Assembly: GCA_011051635.1 (NCBI GenBank)
Contig: DRKV01000068.1
Span: 1 to 5,241, forward strand
Length of the DNA stretch: 5,241 nt
Direction of reading: 5' to 3'
Source of the DNA: Chloroflexota bacterium
Lineage (GTDB): Bacteria; Chloroflexota; Anaerolineae; Anaerolineales; DRKV01
Made by a program: the position numbers and the translations under genes. Of the stretch, positions 1 through 5,241 are shown one piece after another. Within the stretch, counting starts at the first letter, position 1; every line of letters starts with the position of its first letter. Under the pieces are notes generated by a model. It was not told where the DNA came from, did not search any database, and saw only the letters and a list, made by a program, of their open reading frames with translations.

Positions 1-891
1 GAGAATGACGACGAATATCAAGCGCGCCTGGAAGCGCGAGAAGAGACCGTTGGGCAAACGCGGGATGGAATCCCGGTTGTGCCCAACATCATCGCGGTCT
101 TCAAATTGCATACCGAGCCGGAGGACGTGAAACGCTGGCCAACGCACTTTGGATATCGCCCCGAATCGGTATGGAAGGCGATTGTTGGGGAAGGCATTAA
201 CCTTGATGTACGGGTGGAGGAACTGCCGGAGAAACGGCGCATGGCGTGGAACTGGCTGCCCGCCTATCTGGCCGTAGATGTGTGGCGGGAGTATGTGCGC
301 CAATTCACCCTGGAAGAACTCTTCCAGGAAAGATTCCCATCTCTTGAAGACCCCGACCATTTGTTGACGGGCATGGAGGTCGTTGTCCAGCAAGTAGCCA
401 TGCGCTTCCGTCAGCCAGAAGTCCCTGCTCTGGATGGATTTGGACGTTACGAGTACCAGGCGGATGGAAGCCCTCTCATGGTGCCCAGTCGGGAGTTTGA
501 AATCATTCGCTCCCGGGGTTTGCAAGTGTTCACCATCGTGATTACTAATCTGCGTGTGCCGATGGAGGTAGAAGAACAACTGCTGGCCGATTGGCAGTCT
601 ACCTGGGAATTCCGCGTGAGCAACTTGGGCGGCGCGGCCGAGCGGGTCCGCATCCGGGAGGCCGACAGGGTGCGCATGAATGCGCTTGTAGAATATGCCT
701 TGTGGAGCAGCCGCTCCCTGTACCAGCGTCTGCAAGATGACCAACGTCCCCGGCCCGAGGAGCAGGAAACGCTTGAAATCATGCTGGATGATTTGCGCCG
801 GCACATTACCGAAGAATTGAACCTGCGCCGTCGCATGACTACGGAGTGGGAGGACTGGCAGGATTTGCTAGACTGGATTCGCATGGACTGA
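1..891 (+). CDS. SPFH/Band 7-like protein, 5'-truncated by window edge
   Basis: The frame is open from base 1 to the TGA at 889-891, so the gene starts before the window. The GTG at 79 is an internal Val codon, not a convincing start. The 296 visible residues show no hydrophobic segment. Numbered from the window edge, they hold TRDGI (20-24), FGYRPESVWKAI (50-61), an amphipathic stretch LAVDVWREYVRQFTLEELF (90-108), a strand-like block GLQVFTIVITNLRVP (173-187), and a Trp-containing helix (about 193-204). The C-terminus is highly charged and helical (about 215-296). The order and spacing match the C-terminal two thirds of the SPFH domain in the next gene, where TRDGI is at residues 213-217. 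By that comparison roughly 190 residues, including any membrane helices, lie upstream of the window. SPFH proteins usually form oligomeric membrane scaffolds; the role of this one is unknown. Family assignment is by pattern only and the similarity is distant. It sits 25 bases before the next gene on the same strand, probably in one operon. Confidence 0.7.
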   Translation, partial: ENDDEYQARLEAREETVGQTRDGIPVVPNIIAVFKLHTEPEDVKRWPTHFGYRPESVWKAIVGEGINLDVRVEELPEKRRMAWNWLPAYLAVDVWREYVRQFTLEELFQERFPSLEDPDHLLTGMEVVVQQVAMRFRQPEVPALDGFGRYEYQADGSPLMVPSREFEIIRSRGLQVFTIVITNLRVPMEVEEQLLADWQSTWEFRVSNLGGAAERVRIREADRVRMNALVEYALWSSRSLYQRLQDDQRPRPEEQETLEIMLDDLRRHITEELNLRRRMTTEWEDWQDLLDWIRMD

Positions 892-916
892 ACTGCCCAT
901 CTGATGAGGTGAATGG

Positions 917-2341
917 ATGACCCCCAGAAGACTGCTTAGCGACCAGGCCGGGAACGGCTCGCGATATGGTCTCTCCGATTTGTTCAACCTGCTTTTTGGC
1001 GTAGACTGGCTGGCTGCCCGCCTCCGTCGGTGGCTGGTATTCAGCGGTTTCTTCCTGGCCTGGATGATTGTTGCTTTCTCCTTGCATCCCTGGCAGGAGT
1101 ATTCGAATCTCCCGGTCAAGATATGGGTTGTGTTGAAAACGCTATCCGCCCCCGATACCCTGCTCTTCCTGATAGTGCTGTTGGTTCCGTTTTTTATGGC
1201 GCGGGAGTGGGCGGCTACTTACCTGGCGGATATCTTCGAGTTCGATAACAACCGGGTGACACGTCCTTATCTTGACCATGCCGCTTTTGGGGTAAGTCGC
1301 GGGCCAGACGATGTCGTTCACATTCGAGACCACAACGTACATACGGAATACGCCGATTCCACGCTGATAAAAATCGGCGGCCCAGGGCGGGTTGTTGTTC
1401 ATTTGGAAAGTGTCGCGGTCTTTGAAAAGGCCGATGGTACGCCTCGCGTAGTGGGGCCTCATAATGCCAAACAGCGCATTGACGGTTTTGAGCGTCTACG
1501 AGCGGTGATAGACTTGCGGGACCACACGGAGACTTTTGATGTGGAAGCCCGTACCCGGGACGGCATCCTGTTGCGCGCCAAGAATGTACGCGTCTTGTTC
1601 AGCGTAGCGCGCGGCGATGCCTGGAACCCCCAGACGTGGGACAGGGAAGAGAACCTCCCCCGCCGTTGGGAATACGACCCTGACGCTATTCTCTCCCTGG
1701 TTTACAACCAGAAGAAACGCCCCTGGCATCGCCAGATGGTGGATGGGAAGGCCAAACCCGCACTGCGAAACTTTATCGCCCGGCACACTTTTCAGGAACT
1801 CGTCTCTAACATTTTGCCTACTGAGGACGCTGATGCGGTGCACTTCGTCTTTCGGGAAGAAATCCTGGATGTGTTCCGGGATGAATTTCGGAGGCAGTTG
1901 CAGGCTAGCGGTATTCAACTCAACTGGATTGGGGTGGGCACCTGGGAAACAGCGGCGCAATCGCTGAATGAGCGGCACCTGCAATTGTGGAAAGAATCGC
2001 TTACGAAGCGCAAGCAAGCGCGGGAAGGCTCGTTGAGGAAATTGCGCTTCAATACCTGCATGGACACCTTGCTCCACCTCACTCAGCGCACCCTGGTTGC
2101 CGGCTCGCTGGTTCCCGATGGTGCAACGAAAGAGGTGCGGATGCGGCGCATCTTGTTTGAATTGCGTCAGCGTATCCGGCAGGCGTTAATGTGGCTGCGT
2201 CGCCTGGAAAGGCAAGGGGACGAGGCGCGGGAATGCCCCGGTCTCGTGGGAGCCGAAGCAGAAGAACCACAACTGTCCGAGAGAAACGTGTTGAAAACGG
2301 TGTACGTCTATTTGAGCCGCTTTGTTACCCGATTCGAGTGA
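917..2341 (+). CDS. Membrane-anchored SPFH/Band 7 (stomatin/prohibitin-like) protein
   Basis: A 474-residue protein starting at ATG 917. A GAGGTG ribosome binding site at 906-911 lies five bases upstream, and an in-frame TGA at 905-907 rules out a longer form. Two hydrophobic segments near the N-terminus (about residues 38-56 and 79-95) look like a membrane hairpin. The SPFH-type domain follows at about 150-345. Its landmarks are IKIGGPGRVVVH (151-162), an AVFEK strand (167-171), FERLRAVIDLRDHTETFDVE (191-210), the TRDGI strand (213-217), WEYDPDAI (251-258) and a closing RDEFRRQLQASGIQLNWIGV (321-340). The remainder (about 350-435) is basic and helical, as in the coiled coils that drive SPFH oligomerisation, and a short acidic stretch lies at 446-451. 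Family members scaffold membrane microdomains or protease complexes. Nothing here identifies the partner or substrate. It follows a gene with the same domain landmarks and probably acts with that product at the cytoplasmic membrane. The SPFH call is fairly secure; the exact function is not known. Confidence 0.8.
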   Translation: MTPRRLLSDQAGNGSRYGLSDLFNLLFGVDWLAARLRRWLVFSGFFLAWMIVAFSLHPWQEYSNLPVKIWVVLKTLSAPDTLLFLIVLLVPFFMAREWAATYLADIFEFDNNRVTRPYLDHAAFGVSRGPDDVVHIRDHNVHTEYADSTLIKIGGPGRVVVHLESVAVFEKADGTPRVVGPHNAKQRIDGFERLRAVIDLRDHTETFDVEARTRDGILLRAKNVRVLFSVARGDAWNPQTWDREENLPRRWEYDPDAILSLVYNQKKRPWHRQMVDGKAKPALRNFIARHTFQELVSNILPTEDADAVHFVFREEILDVFRDEFRRQLQASGIQLNWIGVGTWETAAQSLNERHLQLWKESLTKRKQAREGSLRKLRFNTCMDTLLHLTQRTLVAGSLVPDGATKEVRMRRILFELRQRIRQALMWLRRLERQGDEARECPGLVGAEAEEPQLSERNVLKTVYVYLSRFVTRFE

Positions 2342-2350
2342 TTGTCTTAT

Positions 2351-2365
2351 GGCCGGCTGTCGGCC
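2351..2365 (+). other. Short GC-only hairpin just after the SPFH gene
   Basis: GGCCG (2351-2355) and CGGCC (2361-2365) form a perfect five-pair stem with a GCTGT loop, beginning ten bases after the stop codon of the upstream gene. No T-tract follows, so it is not a standard intrinsic terminator. It could protect the 3' end of the transcript or be chance in GC-rich sequence. Confidence 0.3.
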
Positions 2366-2403
2366 TGGCGGCCTGCCTTCCCAGTAGAAAACCGAAATGC
2401 AGG

Positions 2404-2432
2404 GACAGCCCAGAGCATGGCTCCGGGCTGTC
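2404..2432 (+). terminator. Strong stem-loop between the SPFH genes and psuKG, possible terminator without T-tract
   Basis: GACAGCCC (2404-2411) pairs perfectly with GGGCTGTC (2425-2432). Inside it, after one A-C mismatch, GAGC (2413-2416) pairs with GCTC (2420-2423) around an ATG triloop. That makes twelve pairs in 29 bases, clearly more than expected by chance in an intergenic gap. The sequence after it (GTGTATCTGG) has no T-run, so classical intrinsic termination is doubtful. It could be a terminator of a T-poor type, an mRNA-stabilising element for the SPFH transcript, or a copy of a dispersed palindromic repeat. The right arm ends only ten bases before the likely -10 box of psuKG, which places the hairpin over that promoter's -35 region. 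Confidence 0.5.
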
Positions 2433-2439
2433 GTGTATC

Positions 2440-2448
2440 TGGTACAAT
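2440..2448 (+). promoter_or_regulatory. Likely extended -10 promoter of psuKG
   Basis: TGGTACAAT reads as an extended -10 element (TGN followed by TACAAT, one base from the TATAAT consensus), about 50 bases before the psuK start. Transcription would begin near 2454-2456 and leave a leader of about 45 bases. No good -35 hexamer is found at 16-18 bases upstream, where the sequence is the loop side and right arm of a hairpin. An extended -10 can work without a strong -35. Assigned by eye only. Confidence 0.5.
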
Positions 2449-2500
2449 GCGAAGCGAAGGACGGAACCCCCGGCAGCCTCTCTCGTGAGGACAAAAACTT

Positions 2501-3454
2501 ATGATTCAGGAAGAAAGCGTGTGGGAACACGGGCGGGTGCTGGTGATTGGCTCCGCCGGCATGGATGTGGTGGGACGCCTGGACGGCGAACTGGAGGCGG
2601 GGACGTCCAATCCGGCGTGGATTCGTTCCTCTTTTGGCGGCGTGGGGCGCAACGTGGCCGAAAACCTGGCTCACCTGGGGGCCTCAGCCTCCCTGATTAG
2701 CGCCGTCGGCAACGATGCGGTAGGAGGCGAGTTGCTGCATCACCTCACCTCTGTGGGCGTGGATACGCAGGCCCTGATACGCGCTCCCGAATACGCCACC
2801 GGTGCGTACCTTGCCGTGTTGGATGCAGCGGGCAATCTGCGCTTCGCGCTGGATGATATGCGCGTCATGCAGGCCGTCACCTCAGTGCACCTCAAACAGC
2901 ACGCCGCTTTGTTCCAGAACGCCGACATGCTCTTCCTGGATGCGAACCTCAGCCCCCAGGCTTTACGCACGGCTTTCTCTCTGGCGCGCAAGGCCCGTTT
3001 GCCCGTCGTAGCCGACCCTACCTCGGCGGGGCTGGCAGAGCGGCTGCGCCCTTACCTGGGACGCCTGTATTGCATTGTGCCGAATGCCCGCGAGGCTGCT
3101 GTCTTGACGGGAGTTACTTTCGACGAGGCCGACCAGAACGGCGCCCTGGTAGCCGCCCGCCGTCTGGTCGCCGCGGGCGTGGAAATTGCCGTCATCACCC
3201 TGGCGGAGTTCGGCTTGTGCTACGCCACCGCCGAGAGCAGCGGCTACATTCCGGCTATCCGCACCGCCGTTGTAGACCCTACCGGTGCGGGGGATGCCCT
3301 CACCGCGGCTCTCATCATCGCTTTGCTCAACGGCATTTCCCTCGACGACGCCATGCAACTGGGCGTCTCCGCCGCCTCCCTCACCCTGCGCCATCGCGGT
3401 GCGGTGGTTCCTGATTTGTCTCTCGAAAAACTGTACGAATACCTGGTGGTCTGA
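2501..3454 (+). CDS. psuK: Pseudouridine kinase, PfkB family
   Basis: Uses ATP to phosphorylate pseudouridine to pseudouridine 5'-phosphate in the cytoplasm, the first step of pseudouridine catabolism. The 317-residue length is normal for a PfkB sugar/nucleoside kinase and close to that of E. coli PsuK. The N-terminal strand VLVIGSAGMDVVGRL (13-27) and the FGGVGRNVAENLAHLG block (45-60) are the first PfkB signature; the GGVGRN form is typical of PsuK. The second signature, DPTGAGD, is at 259-265, with Asp265 as the expected catalytic base after the anion-hole glycines. The ATG at 2501 is preceded by GTGAGGA (2485-2491) at nine bases, a good ribosome binding site. The PfkB fold alone would not fix the substrate. 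The assignment to pseudouridine rests on the adjacent psuG, one base downstream, as in the E. coli psuK/psuG arrangement. Another nucleoside or ribose-type kinase is a less likely alternative. Confidence 0.88.
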   Translation: MIQEESVWEHGRVLVIGSAGMDVVGRLDGELEAGTSNPAWIRSSFGGVGRNVAENLAHLGASASLISAVGNDAVGGELLHHLTSVGVDTQALIRAPEYATGAYLAVLDAAGNLRFALDDMRVMQAVTSVHLKQHAALFQNADMLFLDANLSPQALRTAFSLARKARLPVVADPTSAGLAERLRPYLGRLYCIVPNAREAAVLTGVTFDEADQNGALVAARRLVAAGVEIAVITLAEFGLCYATAESSGYIPAIRTAVVDPTGAGDALTAALIIALLNGISLDDAMQLGVSAASLTLRHRGAVVPDLSLEKLYEYLVV

Positions 3455-3458
3455 CGTG
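3445..3458 (+). promoter_or_regulatory. Ribosome binding site and GTG start of psuG inside the psuK end
   Basis: GGTGGT (3445-3450) lies five bases before GTG 3456-3458, with the psuK stop TGA at 3452-3454 between them. Ribosomes ending psuK can restart on psuG, so the two enzymes are probably translationally coupled. This GTG is preferred over an in-frame ATG at 3285, which would overlap psuK by 170 bases, and over GTG 3489, which would remove the SPEV motif seen near the N-terminus of PsuG proteins. Confidence 0.65.
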
Positions 3459-4382
3459 AATTTACCCTCCTTCTTTTCTTTTTCCCCCGAAGTGCAGCGT
3501 GCCCGGCGTCTGCGCCAGCCGCTGGTAGCCCTGGAGACCGCCGTGGTGACGCACGGCCTGCCTTACCCCGTCAACGCTTCTCTGGCCGCCGATATGGAGG
3601 CCGAAGTCCGCGCCCACGGAGCGGTGCCCGCCACGGTGGGGGTGGTGCGCGGCAAGGTCTGCATCGGCCTGGAAGGCTCCGACCTGGAGCACTTGGCCGC
3701 CGACAAGCCCATGCGCAAAATCAGCCGCCGGGATTTCGGGGCGGCCATCGCCCGCGGAGAAAGCGGCGGCACCACCGTGGCCGGGACTCTCCTGGCTGCC
3801 CATCGGGCCGGCATCCGCGTTTTTGCCACCGGCGGCATCGGCGGCGTACACCGCGAAGCCCCTTTCGATGTCTCCGCCGACCTGCCCGCCCTGGCCGAAA
3901 CCCCCCTGGTGGTCGTCTGCGCGGGGGCGAAATCCATTTTGGATTTGCCCGCTACCCTGGAACGCCTGGAGACGCTCAGCGTCCCCGTAGTGGGATACCG
4001 CACCGATGATTTTCCCGCCTTTTACGCCCGCCGCAGTGGATTGCCCGTCCCCCTGAGGGCGGATTCGCCCCGTGAGGTGGTTGCTCTTGCCCAAGCCCAC
4101 TGGCAAATGGGGATGAACAGCGCCGTGCTTCTGGTGGTTCCCCCGCCCGAAGAGACCGCTCTCCCCGAAGATTTCATGGAGCGCGCCGTTGCTCAGGCGC
4201 TGGAGGAAGCCCGCGCTCAGGGTATCAGCGGGCAGGCCGTCACCCCGTTTCTCCTCTCTCGCGTGGCGGCATTGACCGAAGGCCGCAGTCTGGAGGCTAA
4301 CCTGAGTTTGCTGCTCAACAACGCCCGTCTCGCCGCCCAGGTCGCCGCCGCCTTCCCGGATGTTGGGCGCAAAATGGTGTGA
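3456..4382 (+). CDS. psuG: Pseudouridine-5'-phosphate glycosidase
   Basis: Cleaves the C-C glycosidic bond of pseudouridine 5'-phosphate to give uracil and ribose 5-phosphate; the reaction is reversible in vitro. The 308-residue product from GTG 3456 matches the usual length (E. coli PsuG is about 312). Family landmarks are continuous: SPEV (10-13), VALETAVVTHGLPYPVN (24-40), KISRRDFG (88-95), GGTTVAGT, FATGGIGGVHR, DVSADLP, CAGAKSILDLP and, near the end, TPFLLSRVAALTEG and LLNNARLAA. By alignment from memory with E. coli PsuG, Glu27 corresponds to Glu31, Asp142 to the metal-site Asp149 and Lys159 to the Schiff-base Lys166, so the enzyme should be active. The first motif reads ETA where E. 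coli has EST, a mild change. The gene is visibly richer in G/C-ending codons than the SPFH genes. It works directly on the product of the upstream kinase. The family is distinctive and I see no serious alternative. Confidence 0.96.
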   Translation: MNLPSFFSFSPEVQRARRLRQPLVALETAVVTHGLPYPVNASLAADMEAEVRAHGAVPATVGVVRGKVCIGLEGSDLEHLAADKPMRKISRRDFGAAIARGESGGTTVAGTLLAAHRAGIRVFATGGIGGVHREAPFDVSADLPALAETPLVVVCAGAKSILDLPATLERLETLSVPVVGYRTDDFPAFYARRSGLPVPLRADSPREVVALAQAHWQMGMNSAVLLVVPPPEETALPEDFMERAVAQALEEARAQGISGQAVTPFLLSRVAALTEGRSLEANLSLLLNNARLAAQVAAAFPDVGRKMV

Positions 4383-4400
4383 ACATTTCCCCAGAGACGA

Positions 4401-4440
4401 GAAGAGCCGGGGCTGATACAGCCTCGGCTTTTCTGTTTTT
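4401..4440 (+). terminator. Intrinsic terminator of the psuKG operon
   Basis: AGCCGGGGCT (4405-4414) pairs with AGCCTCGGCT (4420-4429), ten pairs with one G-U wobble, around the loop GATAC. The stem can extend outward through GAAG/TTTC (4401-4404 with 4430-4433). It is followed by TTTTCTGTTTTT on the + strand, and begins 18 bases after the psuG stop. Read from the minus strand the hairpin also forms, but it is followed only by a T/C-rich tract. It may therefore terminate the convergent gene weakly as well. Confidence 0.85.
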
Positions 4441-4478
4441 GAGAACTCCCCTGGCGATGCGGGATGTCTGGCCCTCGG

Positions 4479-5241
4479 TCACGGGGTGGCGGTGGGGGTG
4501 GGGTGCCGGGTAATCGTAGGCGTGGGTGTGGTAGGGGTTCCCGTCGGGTGGCGGGTGATGGTTGGGGTGGGCGTGTTTGTGGGGGGATAGGTGGGACGCG
4601 GAGTGCGCGTCGGTGTGCGCGTGGCGGTCGGCCAGGGGGTACGGGTTGGCGTGGGGGTGATGGGTGTGGCTGTCGGCCAGGGGGTGCGGGTTGCGGTCGG
4701 AGTCACTGGCGTAGAGGTGGGGCGCGGCGTGCTGGTGGGGATAGGAGTGCGGGTAGGCGTATTGGTGCGGGTGGGAGTCGGCGTCTGCGAAGGAGTGTTG
4801 GTCGGGGTGGGGGTGGGCGGTTCTCCTTCCACGGTGAAAAAGCCTACCGTCTTCCACTCCGTACCGGCGAAAATCTGTACCTGGTATTCGCCGGGCTTCC
4901 ATTCCTGGGGAGGGGGATTCCAATCCGTGTAGCCGAAACCGCCGGTGGCGCCGTCCCAGGGCTTGGTTTCGTAATAGACCAGTTCGTCGCCGCGCCACCA
5001 CAGCGCCGTCCATTGAGATTGAGGCGTCATCCCGTCGTAACTGAACAGGGCGTACAGATGCCCTACCGGATTCTGGAAGACGGTTCCGGGGTGGAGCGGG
5101 CGGTATTCTTCATCCAGTCCCTGCGTGAAGATGAGTTGGCTGAAAACCGCCTCCGGGTTGGGGGTGACGGTGCTCTCGAAGCGCGCCTCAATAGCCAGCG
5201 GCACGTAGGGCGTGGGCGTGATGGTGGGGGTGTAACTTTCC
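4479..5241 (-). CDS. Probable secreted modular protein with beta-rich domain and Thr/Pro tail, 5'-truncated
   Basis: The reading frame is open from the right edge of the window (first full codon at 5240) to the stop at 4479-4481, so the start lies outside. The visible 253 residues begin with a short Thr/Pro linker (TPTITPTP, residues 4-11). Next is a domain of about 125 residues (about 16-139) rich in aromatic and beta-forming residues, with segments such as AVFSQLIFTQGLDEEYRP, HLYALFSYDGM, WTALWWRGDELVYYE and the closing EWKPGEYQVQIFAGTEWKTV then GFFTVEG. This looks like an extracellular Ig-like or carbohydrate-binding type beta-sandwich, but I do not recognise a named family. The rest (about 141-253) is almost only Thr and Pro, with ten Arg and no Asp or Glu, and runs directly into the stop. 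The GTG at 5204 is internal, since linker-like sequence continues upstream. Such Pro/Thr linkers are common in surface proteins of Chloroflexota. It converges on psuKG. No signal peptide or anchor is visible because the N-terminus is missing. Confidence 0.8.
   Translation of the reverse strand, partial: ESYTPTITPTPYVPLAIEARFESTVTPNPEAVFSQLIFTQGLDEEYRPLHPGTVFQNPVGHLYALFSYDGMTPQSQWTALWWRGDELVYYETKPWDGATGGFGYTDWNPPPQEWKPGEYQVQIFAGTEWKTVGFFTVEGEPPTPTPTNTPSQTPTPTRTNTPTRTPIPTSTPRPTSTPVTPTATRTPWPTATPITPTPTRTPWPTATRTPTRTPRPTYPPTNTPTPTITRHPTGTPTTPTPTITRHPTPTATP
4497..4562 (-). repeat. Second 15-codon repeat, TITRHPT units
   Basis: The peptide TITRHPT is encoded twice, at 4542-4562 and 4497-4517, again exactly 15 codons apart but with more synonymous differences than the TRTPWPTA copies. 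The spacing matches the neighbouring repeat, which suggests a common 15-residue module that has partly decayed. Confidence 0.6.
4627..4693 (-). repeat. Two direct copies of a 22-base unit, 45 bases apart
   Basis: Copies at 4627-4648 and 4672-4693 differ at one base (A4641 against G4686). Both encode TRTPWPTA in the same frame, 15 codons apart, indicating duplication of a 15-codon block within the Thr/Pro tail. Confidence 0.75.

Larger units (their letters stand above)
4482..4820 (-). repeat. Low-complexity Thr/Pro-coding tract
   Basis: About 340 bases encode a 113-residue tail made mainly of TP/PT dipeptides, seen on the + strand as a GGTGGGGGT-like, G/T-rich low-complexity tract. Arg, Asn, Ser, Ala, Ile, Val, Trp and His are interspersed. 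Such tracts expand and contract by slippage and unequal recombination, and they are prone to assembly collapse. Confidence 0.85.

Noticed and set aside
1496..2077. 193-codon open frame on the - strand inside the SPFH gene
   Set aside because: Antisense to a gene with clear domain structure and no motif of its own; long antisense frames are expected at this GC content.
2477..2490. CCTC/GAGG pairing that could mask the psuK ribosome binding site
   Set aside because: Only four pairs and a six-base loop, too weak to propose translational control without conservation data.
2342..2500. Possible riboswitch or small RNA in the gap before psuK
   Set aside because: The leader after the probable start site is only about 45 bases and shows no known aptamer pattern; the hairpins lie upstream of the promoter.
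2191..2700. Open frame of 169 codons on the + strand across the gap before psuK
   Set aside because: It overlaps the end of the SPFH gene and the start of psuK in another frame, its peptide is Arg/Gly-rich with no recognisable motif, and the gap holds a hairpin and promoter instead.
3285..3455. In-frame ATG at 3285 that would extend PsuG by 57 residues
   Set aside because: It would overlap the conserved end of psuK, including part of its DPTGAGD signature region, and the added peptide looks like out-of-frame translation. PsuG proteins begin a short distance before SPEV, which fits GTG 3456.
3462..4106. 214-codon Gly/His/Gln-rich open frame on the - strand inside psuG
   Set aside because: Shadow of a strongly conserved enzyme gene with G/C-rich codons; its composition is typical of antisense translation.
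4591..4932. Val/Gly repeat frame on the + strand opposite the Thr/Pro tail
   Set aside because: GVRVGVGV-type sequence is the direct antisense reading of Thr/Pro codons. It has no ribosome binding site and ends within the antisense of the beta-rich domain.
4315..5013. 232-codon His/Pro-rich open frame on the - strand
   Set aside because: Off-frame reading of the Thr/Pro tract that also crosses the convergent terminator and the end of psuG.

Overview
The window most likely comes from a moderately GC-rich bacterium of the phylum Chloroflexota, probably an Anaerolineae-type lineage. This is an inference from style rather than from a marker gene: a secreted modular protein with long Pro/Thr linkers, a pair of SPFH-like membrane proteins, and a TGgTACAAT-type promoter. 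No rRNA, tRNA, CRISPR array, insertion sequence or phage gene was seen. Five genes fill almost the whole window, and the longest gap is 158 bases.

Left part (1-2341, + strand): two consecutive genes 25 bases apart, the first cut by the window edge. The second (474 aa) has two N-terminal membrane helices followed by an SPFH/Band 7 (stomatin/prohibitin-like) domain and a helical C-terminus. The first shows the same order of landmarks (a TRDGI strand, an aromatic-x-Y-x-P helix start, a late conserved Gly and a Trp-containing helix). The two therefore look like divergent tandem paralogues that may form a hetero-oligomeric membrane assembly. Their cellular role is not known.

Middle (2342-4440, + strand): after a gap with two hairpins and a likely promoter comes a compact two-gene operon for pseudouridine breakdown. 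psuK (PfkB-family pseudouridine kinase) makes pseudouridine 5'-phosphate. psuG (pseudouridine-5'-phosphate glycosidase) cleaves its C-C glycosidic bond to uracil and ribose 5-phosphate. The psuG start codon lies one base after the psuK stop, and the operon ends in a good intrinsic terminator at 4401-4440. All the signature and catalytic residues I could place are present. No transporter or regulator is visible beside the pair.

Right part (4479-5241, - strand): the 3' end of a convergent gene for a probable secreted modular protein. The visible part has a short Pro/Thr linker, a beta-rich domain of about 125 residues, and a 113-residue Thr/Pro tail that runs to the stop codon. The tail has 15-residue periodicity, carries ten Arg and has no acidic residue.

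Nothing here is clearly a new system. The points most worth a second look are the tandem SPFH-like pair, the hairpin that abuts the psuKG promoter, and the Thr/Pro tail with no domain after it.
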